Shown: in pieces, positions 30,487 through 39,618 of the stretch | Numbering within the stretch: position 1 is the stretch's first letter | How the letters are laid out: the number at the start of each line of letters is the position of its first letter | Source of the DNA: Enterovibrio nigricans DSM 22720 | Lineage (GTDB): Bacteria; Pseudomonadota; Gammaproteobacteria; Enterobacterales; Vibrionaceae | Direction: 5' to 3' | DNA: 64,000 nt | NCBI RefSeq assembly: GCF_900167155.1 | Contig: NZ_FUXU01000001.1 | Span: 62,001 to 126,000, forward strand | Made by a program: the position numbers and the translations under genes | The notes under the pieces: model-generated | Told to the model about the DNA's origin: nothing | The model's database searches: none | What the model saw: the letters and a program-made list of their open reading frames with translations, nothing else

Positions 30487-30870
30487 TTAAAGCACTCCAT
30501 ATATAAATAGTTATCCATAATAGTCTAGGCACCGATGCTCACTTATTAAAAATCGGTTGTTCTGAGATTAAACATCGGAATATCCGAAGAATACAACCAT
30601 AAACATCACTTTTTTCGCAGTGTGAAATTTTTGGATGTCATACTTCAGAGCGCAACTTTACGCTTTTTACTCTTCAAATAGTGCGATCGAACAAATATTA
30701 ACCACAAAAATATCCCTCTAAATATAGCCTATAAATAAATGAATTATTTAATAAAAACATGAGAATCCACACTCATTTCAACTACCTTCATATCATTGAG
30801 TACTGCCTCATCGCGAAACTGTAATATTAGTGAAATATTTCATGCCTAATATCCGCGCCAGATTCATTCA
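30487..30870. other. nhaA-nptA divergent intergenic region
   Basis: AT-rich non-coding DNA between nhaA (minus) and nptA (plus). It contains nested inverted repeats on the nhaA side (30555-30598), listed separately, and ends at the PhoB-like repeats on the nptA side. No clear -35/-10 pair was found for either gene in the middle part. Confidence 0.5.
30555..30598. promoter_or_regulatory. Nested inverted repeats upstream of nhaA
   Basis: Outer pair GGTTGT (30555-30560) / ACAACC (30593-30598) encloses TCGGA-ATA-TCCGA (30575-30587). The block is 69-112 bp upstream of the nhaA ATG. A LysR-type activator such as NhaR would bind about there; this is a candidate operator by position and symmetry only. 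Confidence 0.4.
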
Positions 30871-30903
30871 TTGACACAAATCTGACATATAACTGTCACG
30901 GAG
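30871..30903 (+). promoter_or_regulatory. Three 11-bp PhoB-like direct repeats before nptA
   Basis: TTGACACAAAT, CTGACATATAA and CTGTCACGGAG follow one another without a gap (30871, 30882, 30893). The 18 bp at 30882-30899 fit the Pho box (CTGTCAT-A-W-A-W-CTGTCAY) at all but one position. The last repeat includes the nptA Shine-Dalgarno GGAG (30900-30903), so the site lies unusually close to the ATG at 30912. Confidence 0.5.
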
Positions 30904-30911
30904 ATTTCTTT

Positions 30912-32057
30912 ATGACATCCCAAGCTTCTACTGCTGCACCGATTAACAGCTCTAAGAATTGGGTACGTTGGGCCAACCTGGCACTGATGCTTTATGTACT
31001 GCTTCTTGCGGTATCAATGGTTGGTAGTGGTTTTAAATGGGCAGCTGGCGACGAAGCGAAAATTCTATTCGAATTCGCATCTCACCCTGTTGCAGGTCTG
31101 ATGATCGGTATCGTTGCTACTGCACTGATCCAATCGTCAAGTACTGTTACCTCTATTATTGTTGGTCTGGTAGCCGGTGGCTTGCCAGTTGAAACTGCAA
31201 TTCCTATGGTTATGGGTGCCAACATCGGTACGACTGTAACTAACACTTTGGTTAGCCTTGGTCACGCACGCTGCAAAGAAGAGTTCCGTCGTGCTTTTAC
31301 CTGTGCAACCGTACACGACTTTTTTAACCTGCTAGCGGTTTCTATTTTCCTTCCGCTTGAAATGATGTTCGGTCTGCTGGACAAAATCTCTAGCTGGCTA
31401 GTTGCTCCGTTGATGTTTGACGGAAGCCTGAGCATGAAAGGTCTGGACTTCATGGGTCCAATCACCAAGCCCCTGGTAAGTGGCACCAAAGACATGCTGT
31501 CTGGCCTGCCAGGTAGCTGGGGTGGTGTAGCACTGGCTGTAATTGGTATCGCACTGATCTTTGCTTCTATCACCATGATGGGCAAACTGATGCGCTCTCT
31601 GATGGTTGGTCGTGCAAAAGACATGCTGCACAGCGCAATCGGTCGCGGTCCAATGCACGGTATCGTGTCTGGTACCCTGGTAACTATCCTTGTTCAGTCT
31701 TCATCTACGACGACTAGCCTGATGGTTCCACTGGTAGGTACAAACGTTCTGAAAGTGCGTGATGTATACCCGTTCACTCTGGGTGCGAACATTGGTACCT
31801 GTATCACTGCACTGCTTGCAGCAACAGCAGTTACAGGCCCTAACGCAGTATTTGCACTGCAAATCGCATTGGTACACCTGACGTTCAACGTACTGGCTAC
31901 CCTGTTGATCTTCGGTACTCCATTCCTGCGTGAGATTCCACTGAAGTGTGCAGAACTTCTGGGTGATGCTGCGGCGAAGAGCAAACTGGCTGTTGTGGCT
32001 TACCTGGGTCTGGTTTTCATCGCGATTCCTTCAGTTGTTATGCTGGTAACGCAATAA
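30912..32057 (+). CDS. nptA: Na+/phosphate cotransporter NptA (NaPi-II family)
   Basis: A bacterial homologue of the animal type II sodium/phosphate cotransporters, first studied in V. cholerae. The 381 residues contain two inverted Na/Pi repeats, each with QSSST (residues 74-78 and 262-266), and paired GANIGTTVTNTL and GANIGTCITALL segments, all within hydrophobic helices. The ATG at 30912 has GGAG with an 8-nt spacer. It is divergent from nhaA and monocistronic, with a terminator directly after. PhoB-type repeats in front hint at phosphate control. Phosphate uptake is the expected role; phosphate efflux has also been suggested for such proteins. Confidence 0.94.
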   Translation: MTSQASTAAPINSSKNWVRWANLALMLYVLLLAVSMVGSGFKWAAGDEAKILFEFASHPVAGLMIGIVATALIQSSSTVTSIIVGLVAGGLPVETAIPMVMGANIGTTVTNTLVSLGHARCKEEFRRAFTCATVHDFFNLLAVSIFLPLEMMFGLLDKISSWLVAPLMFDGSLSMKGLDFMGPITKPLVSGTKDMLSGLPGSWGGVALAVIGIALIFASITMMGKLMRSLMVGRAKDMLHSAIGRGPMHGIVSGTLVTILVQSSSTTTSLMVPLVGTNVLKVRDVYPFTLGANIGTCITALLAATAVTGPNAVFALQIALVHLTFNVLATLLIFGTPFLREIPLKCAELLGDAAAKSKLAVVAYLGLVFIAIPSVVMLVTQ

Positions 32058-32081
32058 GCGCCAAACGCATTAAGAATTAAT

Positions 32082-32110
32082 AAAAAACGCCCGCTCTGCG
32101 GGCGTTTTTT
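32082..32110 (+). terminator. Terminator after nptA
   Basis: AAAAAACGCCCGC-TCT-GCGGGCGTTTTTT, 25 nt past the nptA stop. Confidence 0.92.
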
Positions 32111-32284
32111 GTTTCTAGTCTCCCATATTGCTCCCAGAACAATGACACCTTGCCTTCCTAACCACGCTGAATGCGCCACAGCGAGCGTATCGGCATTTAC
32201 TGCCAACCTAGCTACACTTTGAGCCAATCACCTCGTGGCAGTCTTTTTAGCGCGAATTAAAGCATCTTAAAAAGTAACAATTAC

Positions 32285-32307
32285 AAAAAAGCCGGGACTT
32301 GCCCGGC
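32285..32307 (-). terminator. Terminator after thyA
   Basis: Minus strand GCCGGG-CAAGT-CCCGGC-TTTTTT, about 40 nt past the thyA stop; it ends the rppH-ptsP-TauE-lgt-thyA series. The 175 bp between this and the nptA terminator hold nothing recognisable. Confidence 0.88.
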
Positions 32308-32345
32308 AGTTTTCTCATTAGACGTTAGCTAATGAATAATCATTG

Positions 32346-33185
32346 TTAGATAGCAATAGGTGCTTTAATGGATGCCTGCGCTTCATACCCTTCAATCTCA
32401 AAGTCTTCCAGTTTGTAGTCGAAGATAGATTCAGGTTTGCGTTTGATGGTCAGTGTAGGTCGTTGCCCTGGCACGCGTTTAAGCTGCTCATAGACAATGT
32501 CATCCGTCAGATGGTTATGATAAAGATGCACATCTCCAAAGGTATGAACGAAATCCCCTACATCCAAGTCACACTGCTGAGCAATCATGTGCGTCAACAG
32601 CGCATAACTCGCAATATTAAACGGTACACCTAAAAAGTAATCCGCACTGCGTTGGTACAACTGACAAGAAAGTTTTCCATCCGCCACGTAGAACTGAAAT
32701 AAACAGTGACACGGTGCTAGCGCCATTTTACCTTCTTCCACATTTGCTTGAGGGCTGATGCTTTCATTGGGTAAATCCGCAGGATTCCACGCAGTAATAA
32801 TGTGACGACGTGAGTTTGGCTTGGTTTTGATTTGCTCAATCAGCTCAGCAATCTGATCAACGGTTGAGCCATCAGGACATGCCCAAGAACGCCATTGCGC
32901 GCCATAGACTGGCCCCAAATCGCCCGAATCTGTCGCCCACTCATCCCAAATGCTGACCTTATTGTCTTGAAGGTATTGAATATTCGTGTCGCCATTAAGA
33001 AACCACAACAACTCAAGAATAATGGCTCGGGTGTAGAGCTTCTTCGTAGTCAGCATCGGAAAACCTTCGCTGAGATCGAACCGTAATTGACGGCCAAAAA
33101 CAGAACGCGTACCTACGCCTGTACGATCACCACGGTCGCTACCGTTGTCGATGATATCCTGCATCAAATCAAGATATTGCTTCAT
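32346..33185 (-). CDS. thyA: Thymidylate synthase
   Basis: ThyA makes dTMP from dUMP with methylene-tetrahydrofolate, tying it to FolP encoded at 5 kb. The 279 residues include the catalytic Cys159 in [12 protein letters not shown], the phosphate-binding arginines near RTGVGTRS and [11 protein letters not shown], and the C-terminal folate region. It is slightly longer than E. coli ThyA (264) through loops, as in other Vibrionaceae. It follows lgt on the same strand, the common lgt-thyA pair, with 83 nt between. Confidence 0.98.
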   Translation of the reverse strand: MKQYLDLMQDIIDNGSDRGDRTGVGTRSVFGRQLRFDLSEGFPMLTTKKLYTRAIILELLWFLNGDTNIQYLQDNKVSIWDEWATDSGDLGPVYGAQWRSWACPDGSTVDQIAELIEQIKTKPNSRRHIITAWNPADLPNESISPQANVEEGKMALAPCHCLFQFYVADGKLSCQLYQRSADYFLGVPFNIASYALLTHMIAQQCDLDVGDFVHTFGDVHLYHNHLTDDIVYEQLKRVPGQRPTLTIKRKPESIFDYKLEDFEIEGYEAQASIKAPIAI

Positions 33186-33268
33186 GATTCTTCCTTACTT
33201 AACCCTGACGGTATACCGAGGGATTACTCAAAACAAAAGCCGCAGACTCGCTGCGGCTAAAGATAAAA

Positions 33269-34069
33269 CTATGCGGAATGTGCGGCACTTTGACCTTTTT
33301 TATACGCCCAAATCATCATCAGAACACCCGCAATAATCATCGGCGTCGACAAGATTTGTCCCATGCTGATCCAATTCCCAAACAAGCCAAGATGTGCATC
33401 AGGTTCACGGAAAAACTCGACAATGAATCGGAATGTACCGTAACCAATCAGGAACAATCCCGATACTGCACCTGCCGGTCTCGGTTTGCGAATAAACCAG
33501 TTGAGGATAAGAAAGAGCACCACACCTTCCAACGCAAATTCATAAAGCTGTGATGGGTGACGTGCAATTGGCCCTCCCGTCGGGAAAATCATGCCCCAAG
33601 ATGCGTCGGTTGCTCGCCCCCACAACTCTCCGTTGATAAAGTTGCCCAGACGACCAGCACCTAAGCCAAACGGCACCAGCGGTGCAATAAAGTCGGAAAT
33701 GGCAAAGAAAGTGCGATTGGTTTTACGCGCAAACCACGCCATTGCGGTGATAACGCCTAGCAAACCACCGTGGAACGACATACCGCCTGTCCACACTTTA
33801 AAGAGGAACAGCGGATCTGAGAGAAAGACATCAAACTGATAAAACAGGACGTAACCAATTCGCCCGCCAAGAACCACCCCCAAGAAACCCGCGAACAGAA
33901 GATCACTCACTTCATCGCGAGTCCAACCACTTCCTGGCTTGTCCGCTCTTCGGTTAGCCAGCCAAAGCGCAAAGGCAAAGCCCGCCAGATACATCAGTCC
34001 ATACCAACGAACTGCGACTGGCCCTATTTCAATAAGAATCGGATCAATTTGTGGAAATGTCAGAGACAT
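33269..34069 (-). CDS. lgt: Phosphatidylglycerol:prolipoprotein diacylglyceryl transferase
   Basis: Lgt attaches diacylglycerol to the lipobox cysteine of prolipoproteins in the inner membrane. The 266 residues have about seven membrane helices and the Lgt signature [14 protein letters not shown] (about 148-161), with the conserved His in MSFHGGLLG. It follows the TauE gene by 16 nt and precedes thyA. It supplies the substrate for LspA (21.1 kb) and modifies lipoproteins such as the one at 40.8 kb. Confidence 0.97.
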   Translation of the reverse strand: MSLTFPQIDPILIEIGPVAVRWYGLMYLAGFAFALWLANRRADKPGSGWTRDEVSDLLFAGFLGVVLGGRIGYVLFYQFDVFLSDPLFLFKVWTGGMSFHGGLLGVITAMAWFARKTNRTFFAISDFIAPLVPFGLGAGRLGNFINGELWGRATDASWGMIFPTGGPIARHPSQLYEFALEGVVLFLILNWFIRKPRPAGAVSGLFLIGYGTFRFIVEFFREPDAHLGLFGNWISMGQILSTPMIIAGVLMMIWAYKKGQSAAHSA

Positions 34070-34085
34070 CGATTGTCATCCTTTG

Positions 34086-34889
34086 TTAAAAAAACATACT
34101 CGCCCCAACCACGAGCAAAAATAACGCAAAAACACGTTTAATAATGTGTGTCGGCAGTCTTGAAGCCAACCGCGCACCATAGCGCGTCGTGTTCACTGAG
34201 GTCACTACAATACCAAGCAGCGCAGGTATGTAAACATAACCAACACTATACGCTGGTAAAGTAACCGGCTGGTTGAGGCCAAAAAAAATAAAACCGCTCA
34301 TCCCGGCCACTGCGAGAAATACACCGCACAGTGAAGCACTGCCGATGGCATTTCTCATTTCTACACCGTGATAGTTTAAATAAGGTACGGTAAGCGAACC
34401 ACCACCAATGCCAGCAAGGCTCGATACCATGCCAATTAAACCACCACTCATCACTCCGACTACAGGAGAGGGAAAAGGTTTCGCCGCTTTTATTCGCATC
34501 GACATAAACATCTGCAATGCCAAAAATAAAACGATAGCGCCAAAAATCTTAGGAAGGTACGCCGTTGGCAAGTAATCAGCAACACCACTCCCTATCAGCC
34601 CCCCCATTAAAATGCCCGGCAATAAGGTTTTAATCACTGCTGGCTGTACATTGCCCAAACGAAAATGCGTGTATGCCGATGACGATGACGTGACAACGAT
34701 GCTGGCAAGCGACGTAGCTAATGCCATAGGCATGACCAGCGAAGGGGGAATGTCGGCCAACGGTAAAAGCACAGAAAGTGCAGGCACTATCAGCAAACCG
34801 CCACCTATCCCTAAAAGACCCGCCAACAAGCCCACACAGCTCCCCAGCACCAAACAGGCGCCAAATAGCCACAAGGTGGCATCTATCAT
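34086..34889 (-). CDS. TauE/SafE-family membrane permease
   Basis: A 267-residue inner-membrane protein of the sulfite exporter TauE/SafE (DUF81) family. The ATG at 34889 (MIDATLWLFGACLVLGSCVG) has AGGA eight bases before it; the frame extends to 34973 only inside ptsP. Two homologous halves each carry the family glycine motif, GLLGIGGGLLIVP and SLAGIGGGSLTVPYL. Substrates in this family are small sulfur or organic anions, but none can be deduced here. It sits between ptsP and lgt; the same insertion between those genes is usual in Vibrio. Confidence 0.88.
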   Translation of the reverse strand: MIDATLWLFGACLVLGSCVGLLAGLLGIGGGLLIVPALSVLLPLADIPPSLVMPMALATSLASIVVTSSSSAYTHFRLGNVQPAVIKTLLPGILMGGLIGSGVADYLPTAYLPKIFGAIVLFLALQMFMSMRIKAAKPFPSPVVGVMSGGLIGMVSSLAGIGGGSLTVPYLNYHGVEMRNAIGSASLCGVFLAVAGMSGFIFFGLNQPVTLPAYSVGYVYIPALLGIVVTSVNTTRYGARLASRLPTHIIKRVFALFLLVVGASMFF

Positions 34890-34899
34890 GAAAGTATTC

Positions 34900-37158
34900 C
34901 TATTTGCCGACTCGGATGAGCCCGCCAAGATTATAATGTTCGAGAAAGTCTTCGGAGGATTTTCTGATTTCACCTGCTAAGGCAATGGCTTGCATCTTCT
35001 CAACGTGTTTTTTTAATGCGCCCGAAGGAATATGGCGCAGCACATACTTAATTTTAGCAACACTGCGGGTATTCATACTTAAGTGGCGGTAACCCATCCC
35101 CACCAGCAACATCGCCCCGATCGGATCACCCGCAAATTCACCGCAGACACTGACAGGAAGTTTTAAGCGCTGACTGGTCGACAAAATCATCTGCAAAACC
35201 GCCAACACTGAAGGGTGGAATGTATCATAGACATCCGCCACCCGGGCGTTGTTTCTATCGACCGCCAATAAATACTGAGTCAAATCATTCGTGCCGACGG
35301 ACAGGAAATCAATATGTGGTGCAATGGCATCAAATTGATACAGCACGGACGGCACTTCAACCATGATCCCGATGCGTGGCATCTTCAGTGTTTTATTTTC
35401 TTGCTCCGCAAGCTCGGAGATCTCATCAAATGCCCTATCGATCAAACTCTTGGCTTCGAGAAGCTCTGAAACGCCAGAAATCATCGGTAACAAGATAGAC
35501 AGATTTTCTCTGCCAATACTCGCACGCAACATGGCGCGTACTTGAATCAAAAATATATCCGGGTGATCCAGCGTAAAACGGATACCTCGCCACCCTAGAA
35601 ACGGATTATCTTCTTCGATTTTCAAATATGGCAACGGCTTATCACCACCAATGTCCAACGTGCGCATCACCACAGGTTGCTTCGGATAACTGTCCAGAAT
35701 CGAACGATACTGATTGACTTGCTCTTCCTCCGAAGGAAAGCTGCGCTGCATCAGAAAAGGAACTTCTGTGCGATAAAGACCAACGCCATCGACGCCGCGG
35801 TTTATTGCAATACTGGTATCGGCACTCAACCCCGCATTGAGGTGAATTTCTACGCGTACCCCATCTGCGGTTTTTGTGTGTTTAGTAAACGCGCTTTCAA
35901 CTTCTTGTTGAAGCTCTAGCTCTTCATCTCGCAGGCGCTCGTATTCTGCGCGAACAGGCTCCGTTGGCTCAACCAGCACCTTCCCTTTGAAGCCATCAAG
36001 AATGAGGTGTTTGCGATGAACAAGCTGCGGACTAAACTCGACCCCCATCACGGCGGGAATGCCAAGTGCGCGAGCCAATATTGCGGCGTGCGCATTCACC
36101 GCACCTTCTTCTGCAACAACGCCAGCAAGGCGATCTCTCGGTATTGCCGCCAACATCGCGGCCGTCAGTTCTCTAGCGAACAGGATAATGGGCTCATCAA
36201 ACTGCCACTGTTTGATTTCCTGATTTTCCAGAAAATAAAGAAGGCGCTGTCCCAACTCTTTCACATCGCAAGCGCGTTCACGAAGGTAAGGATCAGACAT
36301 GTTTTCAAAGCGTTCAGCAAAGACATCAATCGTCTGTCTGACCGCCCACTCTGCGAGATCACCGCTGTCGATGCGTTCATTCATCGATTTACGCAGCATA
36401 GGATCGTTAAGGAGGTGGATAAACAGGTCGAAGATCGCCAGCGTTTCCGGATTCAGTTCCGAATCAAACCGCTTTCTAAGCCGACGAAATTCTGAAATGG
36501 CCGCACTCAACGCACCATCCAATCGATCTCGTTCTTTTTCTATATTCAGGCAGGATGCAGGAGAAACCAGTTCAAGGCGCGGTTGGGACACATCACACCA
36601 AGCTTTCGCAATTGCAACACCTGGCGATGCTGCTGCCCCTTGTAACAACAAAGGCCCTTTGTCATTACTTGGCCAAAATCCTTGCGCTTTTGCATGGGCA
36701 AAAACGACCGCAAGCTGCGCGGCAAGTGTAATGAGAAAGGATTCTTCACTTTCATCAAACTGACGAGATTCATGCTGCTGAACAACCAATACGCCGAGGA
36801 CTTTCCGGCGATAGATAATAGGCGTACCAAGAAATGACTGGAAAATATCCTCGCCGATATCAGGAAAGTGCTTAAAATCAGCATGCGTACTGGCGTTAGC
36901 CAAATTGATGGGTTCTGCACGGCGTCCAACTAAACCGACAAGGCCTTCATTGAACTTTAAGGAAATGCGTCGGGCACGTTTGTTCAGCCCTTGCGTGGCC
37001 ATAAGATCGTACATTTCACGATCGTGATCGGCGATATACACAGAGCAACACTCTGTTTCCATCGCCATACAGGTCTCACGCACCAGAGTATTGAGAGCCA
37101 ACTTCACGTCGCTTGAAGAAGCGACGTTATGAACGATGTCTCGCAGTTTCGTCAGCAT
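34900..37158 (-). CDS. ptsP: Phosphoenolpyruvate-protein phosphotransferase PtsP (EI-Ntr)
   Basis: EI-Ntr starts the nitrogen-related PTS phosphorelay (PtsP-NPr-EIIA-Ntr) that senses the glutamine/2-oxoglutarate balance. The protein has 752 residues from the ATG at 37158 (MLTKLRDIVHNVASS, as in E. coli); an ATG two codons earlier is possible. An N-terminal GAF domain (about 15-160) precedes the EI core. The phospho-accepting His lies in EEGAVNAHAAILARALGIPAV near residue 355; the PEP-binding barrel has GVGLYRTEVPFL and SVGTNDLTQY, and the C-terminal Cys is in VSVCGEFAG. It follows rppH, as in E. coli. Confidence 0.97.
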   Translation of the reverse strand: MLTKLRDIVHNVASSSDVKLALNTLVRETCMAMETECCSVYIADHDREMYDLMATQGLNKRARRISLKFNEGLVGLVGRRAEPINLANASTHADFKHFPDIGEDIFQSFLGTPIIYRRKVLGVLVVQQHESRQFDESEESFLITLAAQLAVVFAHAKAQGFWPSNDKGPLLLQGAAASPGVAIAKAWCDVSQPRLELVSPASCLNIEKERDRLDGALSAAISEFRRLRKRFDSELNPETLAIFDLFIHLLNDPMLRKSMNERIDSGDLAEWAVRQTIDVFAERFENMSDPYLRERACDVKELGQRLLYFLENQEIKQWQFDEPIILFARELTAAMLAAIPRDRLAGVVAEEGAVNAHAAILARALGIPAVMGVEFSPQLVHRKHLILDGFKGKVLVEPTEPVRAEYERLRDEELELQQEVESAFTKHTKTADGVRVEIHLNAGLSADTSIAINRGVDGVGLYRTEVPFLMQRSFPSEEEQVNQYRSILDSYPKQPVVMRTLDIGGDKPLPYLKIEEDNPFLGWRGIRFTLDHPDIFLIQVRAMLRASIGRENLSILLPMISGVSELLEAKSLIDRAFDEISELAEQENKTLKMPRIGIMVEVPSVLYQFDAIAPHIDFLSVGTNDLTQYLLAVDRNNARVADVYDTFHPSVLAVLQMILSTSQRLKLPVSVCGEFAGDPIGAMLLVGMGYRHLSMNTRSVAKIKYVLRHIPSGALKKHVEKMQAIALAGEIRKSSEDFLEHYNLGGLIRVGK

Positions 37159-37193
37159 CAGCACCCTCGATATACTCTGTGTTCTCTATTTCA

Positions 37194-37718
37194 CTATGTT
37201 TTTGCGGTTCCTCGTTTACCTTTACGCTTTACTTTCCTTTCTCGAAAAGGCATAGCCATGGCCGCGAACTCTTTCATCGCTCGCCGGTAAACATCGCGTT
37301 TAAATGAAACCACCTGCCGCACAGGATACCAATAGCTGACCCAACGCCAACCATCGAATTCGGGAGTACCTCCGCGCTGCATGTTCACTTTTGACTCGTC
37401 ACAATCCAGCTTCAGCAAAAACCATTTTTGCTTCTGCCCAATGCAAACAGGCTTGGATTCCCAACGAACCAGACGTTTCGGCAACTTATAACGCAGCCAA
37501 TGACGGCTTGTTGCCAGAATTTTTACGTCTTTCTTCGTAAGACCAACTTCCTCGTACAGCTCACGAAACATCGCTTGTTCAGGGGTTTCACCTTCATCGA
37601 TGCCGCCTTGAGGAAATTGCCAAGAGTGTTGTCCATATCGACGAGCCCAGAGAACTTGACCGTGGCTATTACATATCACTATCCCTACATTGGGACGGTA
37701 GCCATCGCCATCTATCAC
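37194..37718 (-). CDS. rppH: RNA pyrophosphohydrolase RppH
   Basis: RppH removes pyrophosphate from 5' ends of mRNA, priming decay by RNase E. The 174 residues start [20 protein letters not shown] and contain the Nudix box GX5EX7REUXEEXGU at about 38-60 ([23 protein letters not shown]). The C-terminus is strongly basic. It is first in the rppH-ptsP operon on minus and divergent from mutH. If the CarZ-like and other small RNAs in this window exist, RppH belongs to the same decay system. Confidence 0.97.
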   Translation of the reverse strand: MIDGDGYRPNVGIVICNSHGQVLWARRYGQHSWQFPQGGIDEGETPEQAMFRELYEEVGLTKKDVKILATSRHWLRYKLPKRLVRWESKPVCIGQKQKWFLLKLDCDESKVNMQRGGTPEFDGWRWVSYWYPVRQVVSFKRDVYRRAMKEFAAMAMPFRERKVKRKGKRGTAKT

Positions 37719-38393
37719 TGGACGACCTCAAAAAAATCTCTATTAACAGTGATTTTTTCACACTATATGCGCCGTGGTAAACAAAGATTGCATTTGAAAC
37801 GCATTTTTTGGGGGTTTCAACCGCCTTCTGGGATAACAGTAGCCGTAAAACAGAGTTATAAACAGACCAGTGAGACAAAGCGCACATTTATTCACGCTTT
37901 CTGTGGATAGATTTGTGCAGAACCACTTCCTAAGCATATATAAACATAATTTTGCAGCAAAAAAGAAAAAGATAACCTCAAGAAAAATTTATTATTACTC
38001 TTTAATATCAACAACTAAAATTGCAACACGCGAAACCCCACTGCAAAATTCGCGCAGATAAACACACAGGATCTTAAGTTGGTCAAAGATCCATCAAAGA
38101 ATGAGTTACCCACAGAATTAGGTTAAAAAACACGCTCAGCCAGTGAAATGCAAGCTAATCATGGAATTAAAACACCTGTACATACAAACAGTAAGCCAAT
38201 TTAAACAATTTCCCTCTACATGCTTGTGGATAACTAACCCGCACTCCTTTGCCAAGGTGATCATCCTCTTTCACCGTGACACAGCCTAAGCCACTTGCAT
38301 ATGTACGGTTTCTGCTCGCCTATGTATACCACTACGGGAAATACTGGCCTTTTTAGTAAGGGGCTGGTAGCGTGCTTTACGTGATAAATTCAG
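37719..38393. other. rppH-mutH intergenic region with DnaA-box-like sites
   Basis: A 675-bp non-coding gap, very AT-rich at 37910-38060. It contains an exact DnaA box on the minus strand (TGTGGATAA, 38225-38233), a one-mismatch copy (TGTGGATAG, 37902-37910) and a weaker TTACCCACA (38106-38114), plus several GATC sites (such as 38072 and 38088). No ORF here has a convincing start. Promoters for the two divergent genes are presumably inside but were not resolved. Confidence 0.5.
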
Positions 38394-39086
38394 ATGAAAT
38401 ACGCCATGATCCCAGCTCCTAACACAGAGAATGAATTACTCGATCGCGCCTTTGGTTTGGCGGGGTATTCATTGGGAGAACTTGCCGAACAACATGGTTT
38501 AGTGTGTCCCATTGATCTTCGTCGAGAGAAAGGATGGGTTGGCATGCTATTGGAAACCTGTCTGGGTGCTACTGCAGGCAGCAAACCCGAGCAAGACTTT
38601 AAAGATTTAGGGATCGAGCTAAAATCCATTCCTATTAGTCATTTGGGAAAGCCTCTCGAAACCACGTTTGTTTGTGTCGCGCCGTTAACTGGCGTACAAG
38701 GCCTAACGTGGGAAACCAGCCATATCCGCAATAAACTCTCTAAAGTGCTATGGGTTCCTGTAGAAGGCGAGCGAGAAATTCCCGTTTGTGAAAGGCATGT
38801 TGGTATGCCACTGCTTTGGCAAGCCTCCGTCGAGGAAGAAGCCCAGCTTAAAGCTGACTGGGAAGAGCTAATGGAATTTATCGTACTCGGTAAAGTTCAC
38901 GAGATAACCGCAAAGCATGGTGAATACTTGCAGCTGCGCCCCAAGGCTGCCAACAGCAAAGTAAAAACAGAAGCGTACGGAGCAAAAGGTCAACCCATTA
39001 AAACCCTGCCTAGAGGTTTCTATTTGCGAAAGCAATTTACAGCAAAGATCCTCGCCAAACATTTTAGGTTATCGGAAGAGGACTAA
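38394..39086 (+). CDS. mutH: DNA mismatch repair endonuclease MutH
   Basis: MutH nicks the unmethylated strand at hemimethylated GATC when called by MutS-MutL. The 230 residues contain the restriction-type catalytic motif D-X6-E-X-K, as Asp68, Glu75 and Lys77 ([14 protein letters not shown]). The presence of MutH implies Dam methylation in the organism. It begins at ATG 38394, without a strong Shine-Dalgarno, and is divergent from rppH as in E. coli and V. cholerae. The C-terminus ([17 protein letters not shown]) is of the usual type. Confidence 0.96.
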   Translation: MKYAMIPAPNTENELLDRAFGLAGYSLGELAEQHGLVCPIDLRREKGWVGMLLETCLGATAGSKPEQDFKDLGIELKSIPISHLGKPLETTFVCVAPLTGVQGLTWETSHIRNKLSKVLWVPVEGEREIPVCERHVGMPLLWQASVEEEAQLKADWEELMEFIVLGKVHEITAKHGEYLQLRPKAANSKVKTEAYGAKGQPIKTLPRGFYLRKQFTAKILAKHFRLSEED

Positions 39087-39100
39087 GTTCTCCTCCTTCT

Positions 39101-39400
39101 CTATAGCGTAATCTCCATGTCCTCCTTGCAGGAGGGATCTGCTGGCCCAAACTCATCATATGGGTCTAACAATCTTAACGTGGCTTTTTTAACGCCTACG
39201 CTGCGCAATTTGTCACTGATCTGTTCAACGTTGTCAAAATGCATCACTTCATTTGTTTTATCGTCTTTTAGGGGTTCGAGCTGACTTCGAACTTCTACTT
39301 CAACGACATATTGTGCACCACCCGCGTGTGCCATAACAAAACAATGGGGTACATTGTCAGGGTGAGATTGAATCCAGTTTTTTAGTTGCTTTAACTTCAT
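39101..39400 (-). CDS. DUF6482-family protein
   Basis: A small cytoplasmic protein of 99 residues, MKLKQLKNWIQSHPDNVPHC, without signal peptide or membrane helix. It resembles the DUF6482 proteins common in Vibrio and Pseudomonas, whose function is unknown. Visible are a strand-rich middle (CFVMAHAGGAQYVVEVEV), a helix (NVEQISDKLRSVGVKKATLRL) and a C-terminal DPYDEFGPADPSC. It converges on mutH with only 14 bp between stops, and lies divergent from tas. The family call is from memory. Confidence 0.65.
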   Translation of the reverse strand: MKLKQLKNWIQSHPDNVPHCFVMAHAGGAQYVVEVEVRSQLEPLKDDKTNEVMHFDNVEQISDKLRSVGVKKATLRLLDPYDEFGPADPSCKEDMEITL

Positions 39401-39618
39401 CGGTTACGCCATCATTGTTAAATAATTGTTAATACTAGTATAGATGCGTAAACATGACATGCGGTGAAAAACTGTTCTGCCAATTTGGCACAAAGGATCT
39501 TTCCGTTTCAGTCTTGTGCCTATCATCAGATCTTTTAATATGAAAGCCGGAGTACATGTCATGAATGAGACACATTGCTGCGAAGGATTCAAATACGTGC
39601 AAGCGAGGAGATAGGATG

